DNA of 64,000 nt from Arenivirga flava (lineage in GTDB: Bacteria > Actinomycetota > Actinomycetes > Actinomycetales > Microbacteriaceae), in assembly GCF_030161575.1 (NCBI RefSeq), contig NZ_BSUL01000001.1:2957809-3021808 (forward strand), in the 5' to 3' direction. How positions within the stretch are numbered: position 1 is the first letter of the stretch; each line of letters begins with the position of its first letter. A program made the translations under genes and the position numbers. Below are positions 17,968-25,758 of this stretch, piece after piece. A model generated the notes under the pieces. It did no database searches. It saw only the letters and a list, made by a program, of their open reading frames with translations, and was not told the origin of the DNA.

Positions 17968-19335
17968 GTGGACAACCCCACTGCCACCGCGGCCGTCGAG
18001 AAGTCGGCCATCCGCAAGATCTCCATCAGGCTCGTGCCCTTCGTGGCCCTGATGTTCTTCATCAACTACCTCGACCGCACCGCCATCGGCTTCGCCGGTC
18101 CCAACGGCATGAGCGACGACCTCGGGCTGAGCGCCGCGCAGTTCGGCTTCGCCAGCGGCGTCTTCTTCATCGGCTACATCCTGCTCGAGGTGCCCAGCAA
18201 CCTCGCGCTGCACAGGTTCGGGGCCCGCAAGTGGCTGTCGCGCATCATGGTCAGCTGGGGCATCGTCGCGCTGCTCTTCACCTGGGTCGGCAGCTTCGAG
18301 CACCTCGCGATCCTGCGCTTCATCCTCGGCGTCGCCGAGGCCGGCTTCTTCCCGGGCGCGATCCTCTTCCTGAGCCTCTGGGTGCCCGCGAAGCACCGCG
18401 GCAAGATCCTCGCCCTCTTCTACCTGGCGCAGCCGCTGACCAACGTCATCGGCGCCCCGCTCGCCGGCTGGCTGATGACGCACGACGGCATCTTCTTCGG
18501 CCTCGAGGGCTGGCGCTTCATGTTCTTCGGCGTCGCGCTGCCCGCGATCATCGTGGGCGTCATCGCCTGGTTCTACCTGGCCGACAAGCCCTCCGAGGCC
18601 AAGTGGCTGACGCAGGAGGAGCGCACCTGGCTCACCGGCGCCCTGCAGAAGGAGCGCACCGCCACCGAGGCCGTCAACACGAAGGCCCACGGCAAGGGCG
18701 GCCTCAAGGTCGCCTTCTCGAGCGGCCGCGTGTGGGTGCTCAGCGGCATCTACTTCGGCTTCATCTACGGCCTGTACGCGCTCGGCTTCTTCCTGCCGAC
18801 GATCATCGGCGGCTTCGAGGCGCGCTTCGACGTGACCTACGACGTCTTCCAGCGCGGACTCATCACGGCGATCCCGTACATCCCGGCCGCCCTCGTGCTG
18901 TTCCTCTGGTCGCGCGACGCCAGCCGTCGCGGCCTCAAGACCTGGCACATCGCGCTGCCGGCCGTGCTCGGCGGCGTCAGCATCCCCCTGGCGCTCTTCG
19001 CCGACAGCCCGGAGCTCACGATCGCGATCATCGCCGTCACCGCCTCGGCCATCTTCGCGGCGCTGCCCAACTTCTGGACCCTGCCCACGCAGTTCCTGAC
19101 GGGTGCCGCGGCCGCCGCCGGCGTCGCGCTGATCAACACCATCGGCAACCTGGCCGGCTTCGCCGCACCGTACGTCACCGGTGCGCTGAGCGACCTGACC
19201 GGTGGCACCTACACCGTGCCCATGTTCGTGGTCGGCGGCTTCATGCTGCTCTCCGCGGTGCTCATGATCGGGCTCTCGCGCCGCGGCCGGGTCAGCGCCT
19301 CGAACGTGCCGAGCGCCGACGAGATCGCCCACTGA
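17968..19335 (+). CDS. MFS transporter, anion:cation symporter (ACS/phthalate permease) family
   Basis: 455 aa, about 12 transmembrane helices with a central cytoplasmic loop near residues 215-250. The ACS-type features are RLVPFVALMFFINYLDRTAI in helix 1, LLEVPSNLALHRFGARKWL between helices 2 and 3, and RFILGVAEAGFFPGAI in helix 4. Relatives carry sugar acids, tartrate, phthalate and allantoate. As the first gene of the operon with the OiaC- and ApnO-like enzymes it is the likely importer of D-apionate, apionolactone or a related acid. Start GTG 17968. Confidence 0.9.
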   Translation: MDNPTATAAVEKSAIRKISIRLVPFVALMFFINYLDRTAIGFAGPNGMSDDLGLSAAQFGFASGVFFIGYILLEVPSNLALHRFGARKWLSRIMVSWGIVALLFTWVGSFEHLAILRFILGVAEAGFFPGAILFLSLWVPAKHRGKILALFYLAQPLTNVIGAPLAGWLMTHDGIFFGLEGWRFMFFGVALPAIIVGVIAWFYLADKPSEAKWLTQEERTWLTGALQKERTATEAVNTKAHGKGGLKVAFSSGRVWVLSGIYFGFIYGLYALGFFLPTIIGGFEARFDVTYDVFQRGLITAIPYIPAALVLFLWSRDASRRGLKTWHIALPAVLGGVSIPLALFADSPELTIAIIAVTASAIFAALPNFWTLPTQFLTGAAAAAGVALINTIGNLAGFAAPYVTGALSDLTGGTYTVPMFVVGGFMLLSAVLMIGLSRRGRVSASNVPSADEIAH

Positions 19336-19338
19336 ACC

Positions 19339-19373
19339 CGAGGGCCGGCCGGACCCCACACGGCCGGCCCTCG
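19339..19373 (+). terminator. Intercistronic hairpin between MFS gene and oiaC
   Basis: A perfect 13-bp stem CGAGGGCCGGCCG (19339-19351) pairs with 19361-19373 over a 9-nt loop. It lies between two genes of the same apparent operon, so it probably attenuates rather than fully ends transcription, or protects the upstream message. Confidence 0.7.
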
Positions 19374-19398
19374 CATCCCATTCCGACGGAGGAACCGC

Positions 19399-20214
19399 AT
19401 GACGACCGCGAAGCTCGGCATCAGCACCTACGCCTACTTCTGGCAGCACTCAGATCTCGTCCCAGCACCGCTGGACGCCTTCGCGATGCTCGACGACGTG
19501 GCCCGTCTCGGCGCCGACGTCTTCCAGATCTGCGACTACGCGCCGATCGAGTCGTTCTCGGACGAGCAGCTGGACGCGCTGAAGGCGCGAGCGGATGCGC
19601 TCGGCGTCACGATCGAGCTCGGCACCCGCGGCGTCACCCCGGAGCACCTGGCGCGCTACCTGTCGCTGGCGGGCGCCCTCGGCGCCACCGTGGTGCGCTC
19701 GATGGTGAACACCGCGACCCACCGTCCGACGGAGGCGGAGGCGGAGGCGGAGGCGCTGCTGCGGCAGGCGCTGCCGGCTTACGAGGCCGCCGGCGTGGTC
19801 ATCGCGCTCGAGACCTACGAGCAGGTGCCCACCTCGGTGAACCTCGCACTGGTGGAGCGGATCGACTCGCCGTCGCTCGGCATCTGCCTCGACCCGGGCA
19901 ACACGGTCGCCGCGCTCGAGAGCCCGGCGGACGTGGTGGCGCGCTGCGCGCCGCGCACCCTCAACCTGCACGTCAAGGACTTCGCCTTCAGTCGTCGTGA
20001 CGGCTGGGTGGGGTTCACCTTCGCCGGCACCCCGCTCGGCGAGGGCCTGCTCGACTACGACGCCATGCGCGCCGCGGTCGACCCCGCCGGGCGCGGGATC
20101 ACCCAGGTGATCGAGCACTGGCTGCCCTGGCAGGGCGACCCCGAGACCACCGTGCAGCTGGAACGGCAATGGACCCAGCACAACCTCGAGTACCTCAGGA
20201 GCAAGAACTCATGA
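19399..20214 (+). CDS. oiaC: Xylose-isomerase-like TIM-barrel protein, probable 3-oxo-isoapionate decarboxylase
   Basis: 271 aa of the sugar phosphate isomerase/epimerase (AP endonuclease 2-like) TIM-barrel superfamily. Metal-ligand positions are intact: Glu in VIALETYEQV, Asp in GICLDPGNT, His in LNLHVKDF and Glu in TQVIEHWLPW. On fold alone it could be a hydroxypyruvate isomerase or an epimerase. The partners decide: it overlaps the apnO-like gene by 4 bp (ATGA) and lies opposite the apnL-like gene. In characterised apionate clusters OiaC, of this superfamily as I recall, decarboxylates 3-oxo-isoapionate to L-erythrulose. SD GGAGG precedes ATG 19399. Confidence 0.65.
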   Translation: MTTAKLGISTYAYFWQHSDLVPAPLDAFAMLDDVARLGADVFQICDYAPIESFSDEQLDALKARADALGVTIELGTRGVTPEHLARYLSLAGALGATVVRSMVNTATHRPTEAEAEAEALLRQALPAYEAAGVVIALETYEQVPTSVNLALVERIDSPSLGICLDPGNTVAALESPADVVARCAPRTLNLHVKDFAFSRRDGWVGFTFAGTPLGEGLLDYDAMRAAVDPAGRGITQVIEHWLPWQGDPETTVQLERQWTQHNLEYLRSKNS

Positions 20215-21077
20215 CCGACACCACTGGAACCCTGACCGTCGCCGTCCTCGGCGCCGGCGGCAAGATGGGCATGCGCGTCTCGAACAACCTCGTCAAGAGC
20301 GATTTCGACGCCCTCTACGTCGAGAACTCGCCAGCCGGCCAGGAGCGCGTCCGCGAGGCGGGCCGCGAGCTCACCGACAGCGACACCGCCGTGGCGAGCG
20401 CGGACGTCGTCGTCCTCGCCGTGCCGGACGTCGTGCTCGGCAAGGTCAGCGAGACCGTCGTCCCGCAGATGAAGTCGGGCGCGATCCTGCTGACCCTCGA
20501 CCCCGCCGCCGCCTACGCGAACCTGCTCTTCAAGCGCGACGACATCGAGTACGCGGTCGCCCACCCGGCGCACCCGTCGGTCTTCCTCGAGCGCCGCACC
20601 GACGAGGAGTACGCGGACACCTTCGGCGGCATCGCCGCCCCGCAGCACGCGATCGCCGCGCTCGAGTCGGAGAACGCCGACGCCAAGGCCAAGGCCGAGG
20701 CCGTCATCCGCACCATCTACGCGCCCGTCATCGAGGTGCACTGGGTCACCGTGTACCAGCTCGCCGTGCTCGAGCCGACCCTCGTCGAGACCATCGCCTG
20801 CATGATCGGCGCGCTGCTCAACGAGGCGCTCGAGGAGACCGTGAACACGGTCGGCGTGCCCCGTCCGGCGGCGGAGGCCATCCTGCACGGCCACGTGCAG
20901 ATCGCGCTGACGAACTCGCTGCGCGGTTCGAACCCGTTCTCCGACGCCTGCCTCATCGCGATGGACTACGGCAAGGAGTCCATCGTGCGCGACGACTGGA
21001 AGAAGATCTTCGACCCGGCCGAGCTCGACGGCGTCCTCGCCAAGATGCTCCACCTGGACAAGCCGATCGAGCGCTGA
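20211..21077 (+). CDS. apnO: Probable D-apionate oxidoisomerase (ApnO-like)
   Basis: 288 aa. The N-terminal NAD(P) Rossmann domain (VAVLGAGGKMGMRVSNNL) is followed by a helical phosphogluconate-dehydrogenase-type C-terminal domain (EPTLVETIACMIGALLNEAL, ILHGHVQIALTN). This two-domain form matches ApnO, which oxidises and rearranges D-apionate to 3-oxo-isoapionate, the substrate for OiaC. It starts at ATG 20211, overlapping the oiaC stop, and is followed by a strong terminator at 21093-21126, so it closes the operon. Annotation pipelines may call it only a semialdehyde or phosphogluconate dehydrogenase family protein. Confidence 0.68.
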   Translation: MTDTTGTLTVAVLGAGGKMGMRVSNNLVKSDFDALYVENSPAGQERVREAGRELTDSDTAVASADVVVLAVPDVVLGKVSETVVPQMKSGAILLTLDPAAAYANLLFKRDDIEYAVAHPAHPSVFLERRTDEEYADTFGGIAAPQHAIAALESENADAKAKAEAVIRTIYAPVIEVHWVTVYQLAVLEPTLVETIACMIGALLNEALEETVNTVGVPRPAAEAILHGHVQIALTNSLRGSNPFSDACLIAMDYGKESIVRDDWKKIFDPAELDGVLAKMLHLDKPIER

Positions 21078-21092
21078 ACCCGCTCGTTCCTC

Positions 21093-21126
21093 GGAAGGCC
21101 GCGCACTCCCGGGTGCGCGGCCTTCC
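21093..21126 (+). terminator. Intrinsic terminator after apnO
   Basis: A perfect 14-bp stem GGAAGGCCGCGCAC (21093-21106) pairs with 21113-21126 over a 6-nt loop, 16 bp after the stop codon. Confidence 0.9.
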
Positions 21127-21160
21127 GCCGTTCCGACATGGTGCCGGGCCCGTGCCGAAC

Positions 21161-21166
21161 TAGGAT
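21161..21166 (+). promoter_or_regulatory. -10 box of a leaderless glpX promoter
   Basis: TAGGAT ends 6 nt before GTG 21173, the spacing also seen at ispH, mazE, blaI and the CpaF gene. Confidence 0.6.
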
Positions 21167-21172
21167 CGAGGG

Positions 21173-22156
21173 GTGACTGGAACCGACGCCCCGCTGCTCT
21201 CCCACCCCGACCGGAACCTGGCTCTCGAGCTGGTCCGCGCGACCGAGGCGGCGGCGATCCGCGCGGTGCCGTTCATCGGCCGCGGCGACAAGAACGCCGC
21301 CGACGGGGCTGCCGTCGACGCGATGCGCAAGTTCCTCGGAACGGTCGACTTCGACGGCGTCGTGGTGATCGGCGAGGGCGAGAAGGACAACGCTCCGATG
21401 CTCTTCAACGGTGAGCACGTCGGCACCGGCCGCGGCCCTGCCTGCGACATCGCGGTCGACCCGATCGACGGTACGTCGCTGACCGCATCCGGCCGTCGGA
21501 ACGCGATCTCGATGATCGCCGCAGCCGATCGCGGCTCGATGCTCGACGCCTCGAGCGTCTTCTACATGCGCAAGCTCGTCGCCGGCCCCGAGGCCCACGG
21601 CGTGCTCGACATCCGCGCCTCGATCGGCGAGAACATCCGCGAGCTCGCGAAGAAGCTCGGCAAGGACGTCGCCGAGATCCAGGTCGCCGTGCTCGACCGC
21701 CCTCGGCACGAGGAGCTCATCGAGGAGATCCGCGCGGCCGGCGCCGGCACCCGCCTGCTCCTCGACGGCGACGTCGCCGGCGGCATCGACGCGGCGTCCA
21801 TCGGCGGCACCTTCGACCTCTGCGTCGGCACCGGTGGCAGCCCGGAGGGTGTCGCCACGGCCTGCGCGATCAAGGCGCTCGGCGGCTTCATCCAGACCAT
21901 GCTCGCACCGAAGGACGAGGCCGAGAAGGCCAAGGGGCTCGAGGCGGGCCTCAAGTTCGATCACGTCTACACGGCCGACGAGCTCGTGACGAGCGACAAC
22001 ACCTTCTTCGTCGCCACCGGCGTCACCGACGGCAACCTCGTCGGCGGCGTGCGCCGCAAGGGCGGCATCATCCGCACCGAGTCGATCGTGCTGCGCTCCC
22101 ACTCGGGTACCACGCGGCGCGTCGTCGCCGATCACCTCGCCTCCAAGTGGCTCTGA
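21173..22156 (+). CDS. glpX: Class II fructose-1,6-bisphosphatase
   Basis: 327 aa. It hydrolyses fructose-1,6-bisphosphate to fructose-6-phosphate, the committed gluconeogenic step. GlpX motifs are VVIGEGEKDNAPML (Li+-sensitive phosphatase acidic site), DIAVDPIDGTSLTASGR, LDRPRHEELI, GDVAGGIDA and the GTGGSPEGVATACA loop near residue 222. A gluconeogenic enzyme fits the acetate and organic-acid capacity seen elsewhere in the window (acs, C4 acid genes). GTG start, probably leaderless. Confidence 0.95.
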   Translation: MTGTDAPLLSHPDRNLALELVRATEAAAIRAVPFIGRGDKNAADGAAVDAMRKFLGTVDFDGVVVIGEGEKDNAPMLFNGEHVGTGRGPACDIAVDPIDGTSLTASGRRNAISMIAAADRGSMLDASSVFYMRKLVAGPEAHGVLDIRASIGENIRELAKKLGKDVAEIQVAVLDRPRHEELIEEIRAAGAGTRLLLDGDVAGGIDAASIGGTFDLCVGTGGSPEGVATACAIKALGGFIQTMLAPKDEAEKAKGLEAGLKFDHVYTADELVTSDNTFFVATGVTDGNLVGGVRRKGGIIRTESIVLRSHSGTTRRVVADHLASKWL

Positions 22157-22183
22157 TCGGCTGAGGGCTTCTCTCGGCTGCGC

Positions 22184-22221
22184 TTGCATTGTTCGGTTTG
22201 CTTACTAGACTAACTAGTAAG
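22184..22221 (+). promoter_or_regulatory. Promoter with an overlapping palindromic operator
   Basis: TTGCAT (22184-22189), 16-bp spacer, TAGACT (22206-22211). The -10 box lies inside an inverted repeat CTTACTAG-N5-CTAGTAAG (22201-22221), of MarR/TetR-like size. AT-rich for this genome, and 50 bp upstream of the small gene at 22271. Confidence 0.6.
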
Positions 22222-22270
22222 AAGCTCGCCGAGCGAGCTATGCATCCGCGCAGTCCAGGAGGGGCACCCG

Positions 22271-22612
22271 ATGACCGAGATCCCGACGATCGAGCGCCTC
22301 GACCGGACCGCCGCCATGGACGCGGACGCCGTCATCGCCTATGCGATGACCTCGGCCGGGGTCGAGGGCGTCATCGTCGAGGTGCGCGACGCCCGCGAGA
22401 CGCTGCTGGCCCGCACGATCGTGCAGGGGGCTCCGTCGCGGGAGGCGGCAGCGGATGCGGTGATGCGGCGCTCCGCGATCGAGCGCTACGGCGACTACAT
22501 GGTCGTGCCGGCGACCGGCAAGCGCAAGCTGCGCGCGGTCGTGGGCGTGCGACTCAGCGCCGGGACGTCCGTCCAGCTGCGCGACGCGCAGCCCCGCTCG
22601 CTCGCCGGCTGA
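22271..22612 (+). CDS. Small hypothetical protein, 113 aa (paralogue of 34692-35015)
   Basis: A soluble protein of unknown family. A central VEGVIVEVRDARETLLAR strand pair, a helix with AAADAVMRRS and a C-terminal GKRKLRAVVGVRLS...RSLAG align end to end with the 107-aa protein at 34692 (shared IPT start, R-T, VEV-D, T-LAR, RY, G-R-L-A-G-RLS and LAG end). Both are single genes with their own promoters. This one has a strong AGGAGGGG ribosome site and a palindromic operator over its promoter, which suggests regulated, high-level expression. Function unknown. Confidence 0.78.
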   Translation: MTEIPTIERLDRTAAMDADAVIAYAMTSAGVEGVIVEVRDARETLLARTIVQGAPSREAAADAVMRRSAIERYGDYMVVPATGKRKLRAVVGVRLSAGTSVQLRDAQPRSLAG

Positions 22613-22732
22613 GCGGGTCCGGCGCCGCTCGGCGGTTCCGGTTCCGCTGGGCGGTCGCAACGCTGCGGGGCGGTCCCAGCTGTGCCGAGCGTTCCCAGCA
22701 CTGCTGAGCGGTCACGGTGGAGCCCGTCCCGA

Positions 22733-24021
22733 TCACCGATCGGCGCTCACGCGTCCCGTGAGCTCGTGCGCGGTCACCTCGCGCGGCACGTCCTCGATGC
22801 TCGACGCGGGCGCGAGCACCGTGGCCTCGTCCAGTTCGCCGAGCTTGCGCGCCGACACCAGCACCCGGCTCTCGAGCGTGCCCACGAGACGGTTGTAGTC
22901 GCGTACCGAGGTGGTGATCGTGCGACCGAGCTTGTCCACGTGCTCGCCCAGGGTCGACAGGCGCGTGTAGAGCTCGCGGCTGAGGTCGAAGAGCGCCTTC
23001 GCGTCCTCGGTGAGCACGTCCTGCTGCCAGCTGAAGGCCACGGTCTTGAGCACTGACCACAGGGTGACGGGCGAGGCGAGGGCGACGCGCTTGCCGAAGG
23101 CGAACTCCATGATCGTGGGGTCGGCTTCGAGCGCCGAGGAGACCAGCGACTCGCTCGGGATGAACGCGATCACCATCTCGGGGCTCGCCGGCAGGCCGTC
23201 CAGTAGCGGCGGTCGCCGAGGGCGCTGACATGGTCGCGCACCGCCTTCACGTGCTGACGCAGCAGTGCGTCGCGACGGGCGAGCTCGGCGTCGCCGGCCG
23301 TCGCCGGGATCGCGCTCGCATCGAGGTAGGCGTTGAACGGCACCTTCGCGTCCACCGCGATGCTCTTGCCGCCCGGCAGCCGCACGATCATGTCCGGACG
23401 CCCGGTGCCGCTCTCGCTCGTGATGCTCGACTGCACGTCGAAGTCGACGCGCTGCAGCAGACCCGCGGCCTCCACCACGCTGCGCAGCTGGGTCTCGCCC
23501 CAGACGCCGCGCGTGCTGTTGTTGCGCAGCGCCGAGGCCAGCGAGTCCGCGGTGGCGCGCAGCCGCTCCTCCGACTCGGTGGCGCTGCGCAGCTGCTGAC
23601 TGAGTTCGCCGTGCTGCATGCGCCGCTGGTGCTCGAGGTCGGTCACCTTCGACTGCATGTCGGCGAGGCTCTGCGCCACCGGCGCCAGCGCCTCCAGCAC
23701 GCGGCTCTCGCCGCGCTCGCGCTGCTGCGCGGAGGCCTGCTCCGAGCGCTGGCGCTCCATCAGCTCGCGCACCTGCTGCTGCGATCCGCCGAGCTGGCGC
23801 TGCAGCCCCTCGGCGGTGGCGGTGGCGGCGGCGAGCTCGGCGGCGAGCTCGCCCTCTCGGCGGGTCCAGTGCATCCGCTCGTCCGTCCATCGTCGCTCGG
23901 CGGCGACGAGCGCGGCGTCCGCCGAGCCCGCCGGGCCGCCGCGGCGGATGAGCGCGAGCGCGGCGGCGCCGAGCGCGGCGCCGATCACGAGGCCGAGCAG
24001 CAGGGCGATGACGGGGTCCAT
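22733..24021 (-). pseudogene. rmuC: RmuC DNA recombination protein (frameshifted)
   Basis: From ATG 24021: one N-terminal transmembrane helix (VIALLLGLVIGAALGAAALAL), a long coiled coil (about residues 45-190), then the RmuC nuclease-like domain: RGVWGETQLRSVVEAAGL, GRPDMIVRLPGGKSIAVDAK and a DAKVPFNAYLDA block. At about 23200 the frame breaks (YW|DGLPASPEMVIAFIPSES) and resumes shifted by one base to the stop at 22733. A single missing G in the TGG(G)AC stretch explains it, and the repaired length is about 430 aa. RmuC limits inversions at repeats. No sign of decay apart from the break. Confidence 0.85.
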
Positions 24022-24069
24022 GCCCGCAGTGTGGCAGGGGGCACCGACATCGCCGCGACGCCGGGGGAC

Positions 24070-24098
24070 TTGACAACCGTGGACACCGTCTTGAGAAT
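24070..24098 (+). promoter_or_regulatory. Promoter of the MHS transporter gene
   Basis: A consensus -35 TTGACA (24070-24075), 17-bp spacer and GAGAAT (24093-24098). The leader to GTG 24194 is about 90 nt. Confidence 0.7.
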
Positions 24099-24109
24099 GT
24101 TCCCAGTCT

Positions 24110-24131
24110 GTTCGAATGTTGACAATCGAAC
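24110..24131. promoter_or_regulatory. Imperfect 22-bp palindromic operator at the start site
   Basis: GTTCGA (24110-24115) and TCGAAC (24126-24131) flank a core with TGT/ACA symmetry. It lies 12-33 bp downstream of the -10 box, where a bound repressor would block initiation. The half sites face the opposite way from an actinobacterial LexA box, so it is not an SOS site. Confidence 0.55.
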
Positions 24132-24193
24132 TCGACGGCCCCACGCAGCGGTTCGGACCCCACCCGAACGCGAAGCATCAAAGGAGATACCTC

Positions 24194-25519
24194 GTGTCCA
24201 GCACGCAGATGACCGGTGCCCCGGTCGGAGGAACCGCGCACCGCAAGCGCGTGGCCATCGGCTCCGCCGTCGGCACCACCGTCGAGAACTACGACTTCAT
24301 CGGCTACGGCACCGCCGCGGCCCTCTACTTCGGCGTCGCCTTCTTCGAGGCCACCGACCCGTTCACGGCCACGCTGCTGTCGTTCGCCACGCTCGGCGTC
24401 GGCTTCGCCGCGCGTCCGATCGGCGGCATCATCGGCGGCTACCTGGGCGACAAGATCGGCCGCAAGCCGGTGCTCATCTACTCGCTCATCCTCATGGGCG
24501 TCTCGACCTTCGCGATCGGCCTCCTGCCGACCTACGCGCAGGTGGGCATCCTCGCCCCGATCCTGCTTGTCACCGTGCGCATCATCCAGGGCCTGGCCTT
24601 CGGCGCGGAGTGGGGCGGCGCCATCCTCATGACCTTCGAGCACGCCCCGTGGCGCAAGAAGGGCCAGTACACCGCCATCCCGCAGGCCGGCTTCCCCCTC
24701 GGGCTCCTGCTCGCCAACCTCGCCTTCCTCGCCTCGGCCGCCCTGCCGGGGGACTGGGCGTGGCGCGTCCCGTTCCTCCTGAGCTCGGTGCTCATCGGCG
24801 CCGGTCTCTACATCCGTCTCAAGGTGGAGGAGAGCCCCGACTTCGAGCAGATCAAGGAGCAAGGCGAGATCGTCAAGAACCCGCTCATCGAGGTGCTCAG
24901 GACCGACTGGCGCAACCTCGTCCGCGCCGTGGGTCTGCGCATCGCCGAGACCGCCGGCTACGCCATCTCGATCACGTACGTCACCAGCTACCTCATCTCC
25001 GCCGAGCTGGCGGACCGTCCGACCACCATCCTCGCGATCGTCGTCGCGGCCCTCTTCGGCTTCCCGGCCACGCTCTTCTGGGGGTGGCTGACCGACCGGA
25101 TCGGCCGCAAGCCGGTCTACCTGTTCGGCACCGGGTTCATGGTGCTGTTCGGCGTGCCGCTCTTCCTGCTGGTCAACACCGGCCTGGTGGGCGTGATCGT
25201 CGTCACCTTCGTGCTGTCGTTCGCCGTCGCGCAGAACTCGCTCGCCGGTACGCAGGGCTCCTGGTTCGCCGAGCTGTTCAGCGCGAAGACCCGCACCTCG
25301 GGCGCCTCGCTGGCCTACCAGTTCTCGGCGATCATCTCGGGCTTCACCGCCGCCATCGCGCTCGCCCTCTACGGCGCCTTCGGCTTCTGGGGCCCGGCGA
25401 TCCTGTTCTCGGCGTACGGACTCATCGGCTTCATCGCCGCGCTGTCGACGAAGGAGACCTGGGGCGCCGAGCGGCGCGCCGAGGTCGCCCGCCTGGAGCG
25501 CGAGGCCGTCGAGGCCTGA
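24194..25519 (+). CDS. MFS transporter, metabolite:H+ symporter (MHS) family
   Basis: 441 aa, about 12 transmembrane helices. MHS signatures: AIGSAVGTTVENYDFIGYGT at the start of helix 1, GYLGDKIGRKPVLIYSL in the 2-3 loop, RIIQGLAFGAEWGGAILM in helix 4-5 and WLTDRIGRKP in the 8-9 loop. ShiA, KgtP and ProP-type relatives carry shikimate, 2-oxoglutarate, proline/betaine and other small acids. GTG 24194 is chosen because AAGGAG lies 7 nt upstream. Monocistronic, with its own palindromic operator and terminator; the substrate is not evident. Confidence 0.9.
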   Translation: MSSTQMTGAPVGGTAHRKRVAIGSAVGTTVENYDFIGYGTAAALYFGVAFFEATDPFTATLLSFATLGVGFAARPIGGIIGGYLGDKIGRKPVLIYSLILMGVSTFAIGLLPTYAQVGILAPILLVTVRIIQGLAFGAEWGGAILMTFEHAPWRKKGQYTAIPQAGFPLGLLLANLAFLASAALPGDWAWRVPFLLSSVLIGAGLYIRLKVEESPDFEQIKEQGEIVKNPLIEVLRTDWRNLVRAVGLRIAETAGYAISITYVTSYLISAELADRPTTILAIVVAALFGFPATLFWGWLTDRIGRKPVYLFGTGFMVLFGVPLFLLVNTGLVGVIVVTFVLSFAVAQNSLAGTQGSWFAELFSAKTRTSGASLAYQFSAIISGFTAAIALALYGAFGFWGPAILFSAYGLIGFIAALSTKETWGAERRAEVARLEREAVEA

Positions 25520-25532
25520 TCCGACCCCACGT

Positions 25533-25568
25533 CACGACGGCCGGCCCCCTCGGGGACCGGCCGTCGTG
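25533..25568 (+). terminator. Intrinsic terminator after the MHS transporter gene
   Basis: A 12-bp stem CACGACGGCCGG (25533-25544) pairs with 25557-25568, with additional CCCC/GGGG pairing in the loop; 14 bp after the stop. Confidence 0.85.
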
Positions 25569-25591
25569 GCGTCCGCCCGCGCTGCCCGCCC

Positions 25592-25654
25592 CGCAGATCG
25601 GCGTGATTCAGTCGCTCCAGCATCCTGGAAGCGGCCGGATCGCGCCGATCTGCG
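25592..25654. repeat. Inverted-repeat element C
   Basis: CGCAGATCGGCG (25592-25603) is perfectly complementary to 25643-25654. The 39-bp interior can fold again (CCAG...CTGG). It is intergenic, followed by G-rich sequence with two GAGCGGATGC copies. Similar architecture to elements A and B, without shared arm sequence. Confidence 0.55.
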
Positions 25655-25758
25655 AGGGATCGGCGGGCGCAGCCGAGCGGATGCAAGGGCTCGGGTGCCG
25701 GCGGGCCCGTGAACGAGCGGATGCGCCCGCGAGCCGACGCGTGAGGGTCAGGCGAGGC

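Noticed and set aside
22613..22732. Imperfect GCGGTC / GAGCGGTC repeats between convergent genes
   Set aside because: Short, degenerate and explainable by G/C-rich composition; no clear unit or stem.
24110..24131. Possible LexA box (GTTCGA...TCGAAC)
   Set aside because: The half sites are in the inverted order relative to TCGAAC-N4-GTTCGA and are spaced 10 bp apart, so this is a different operator.
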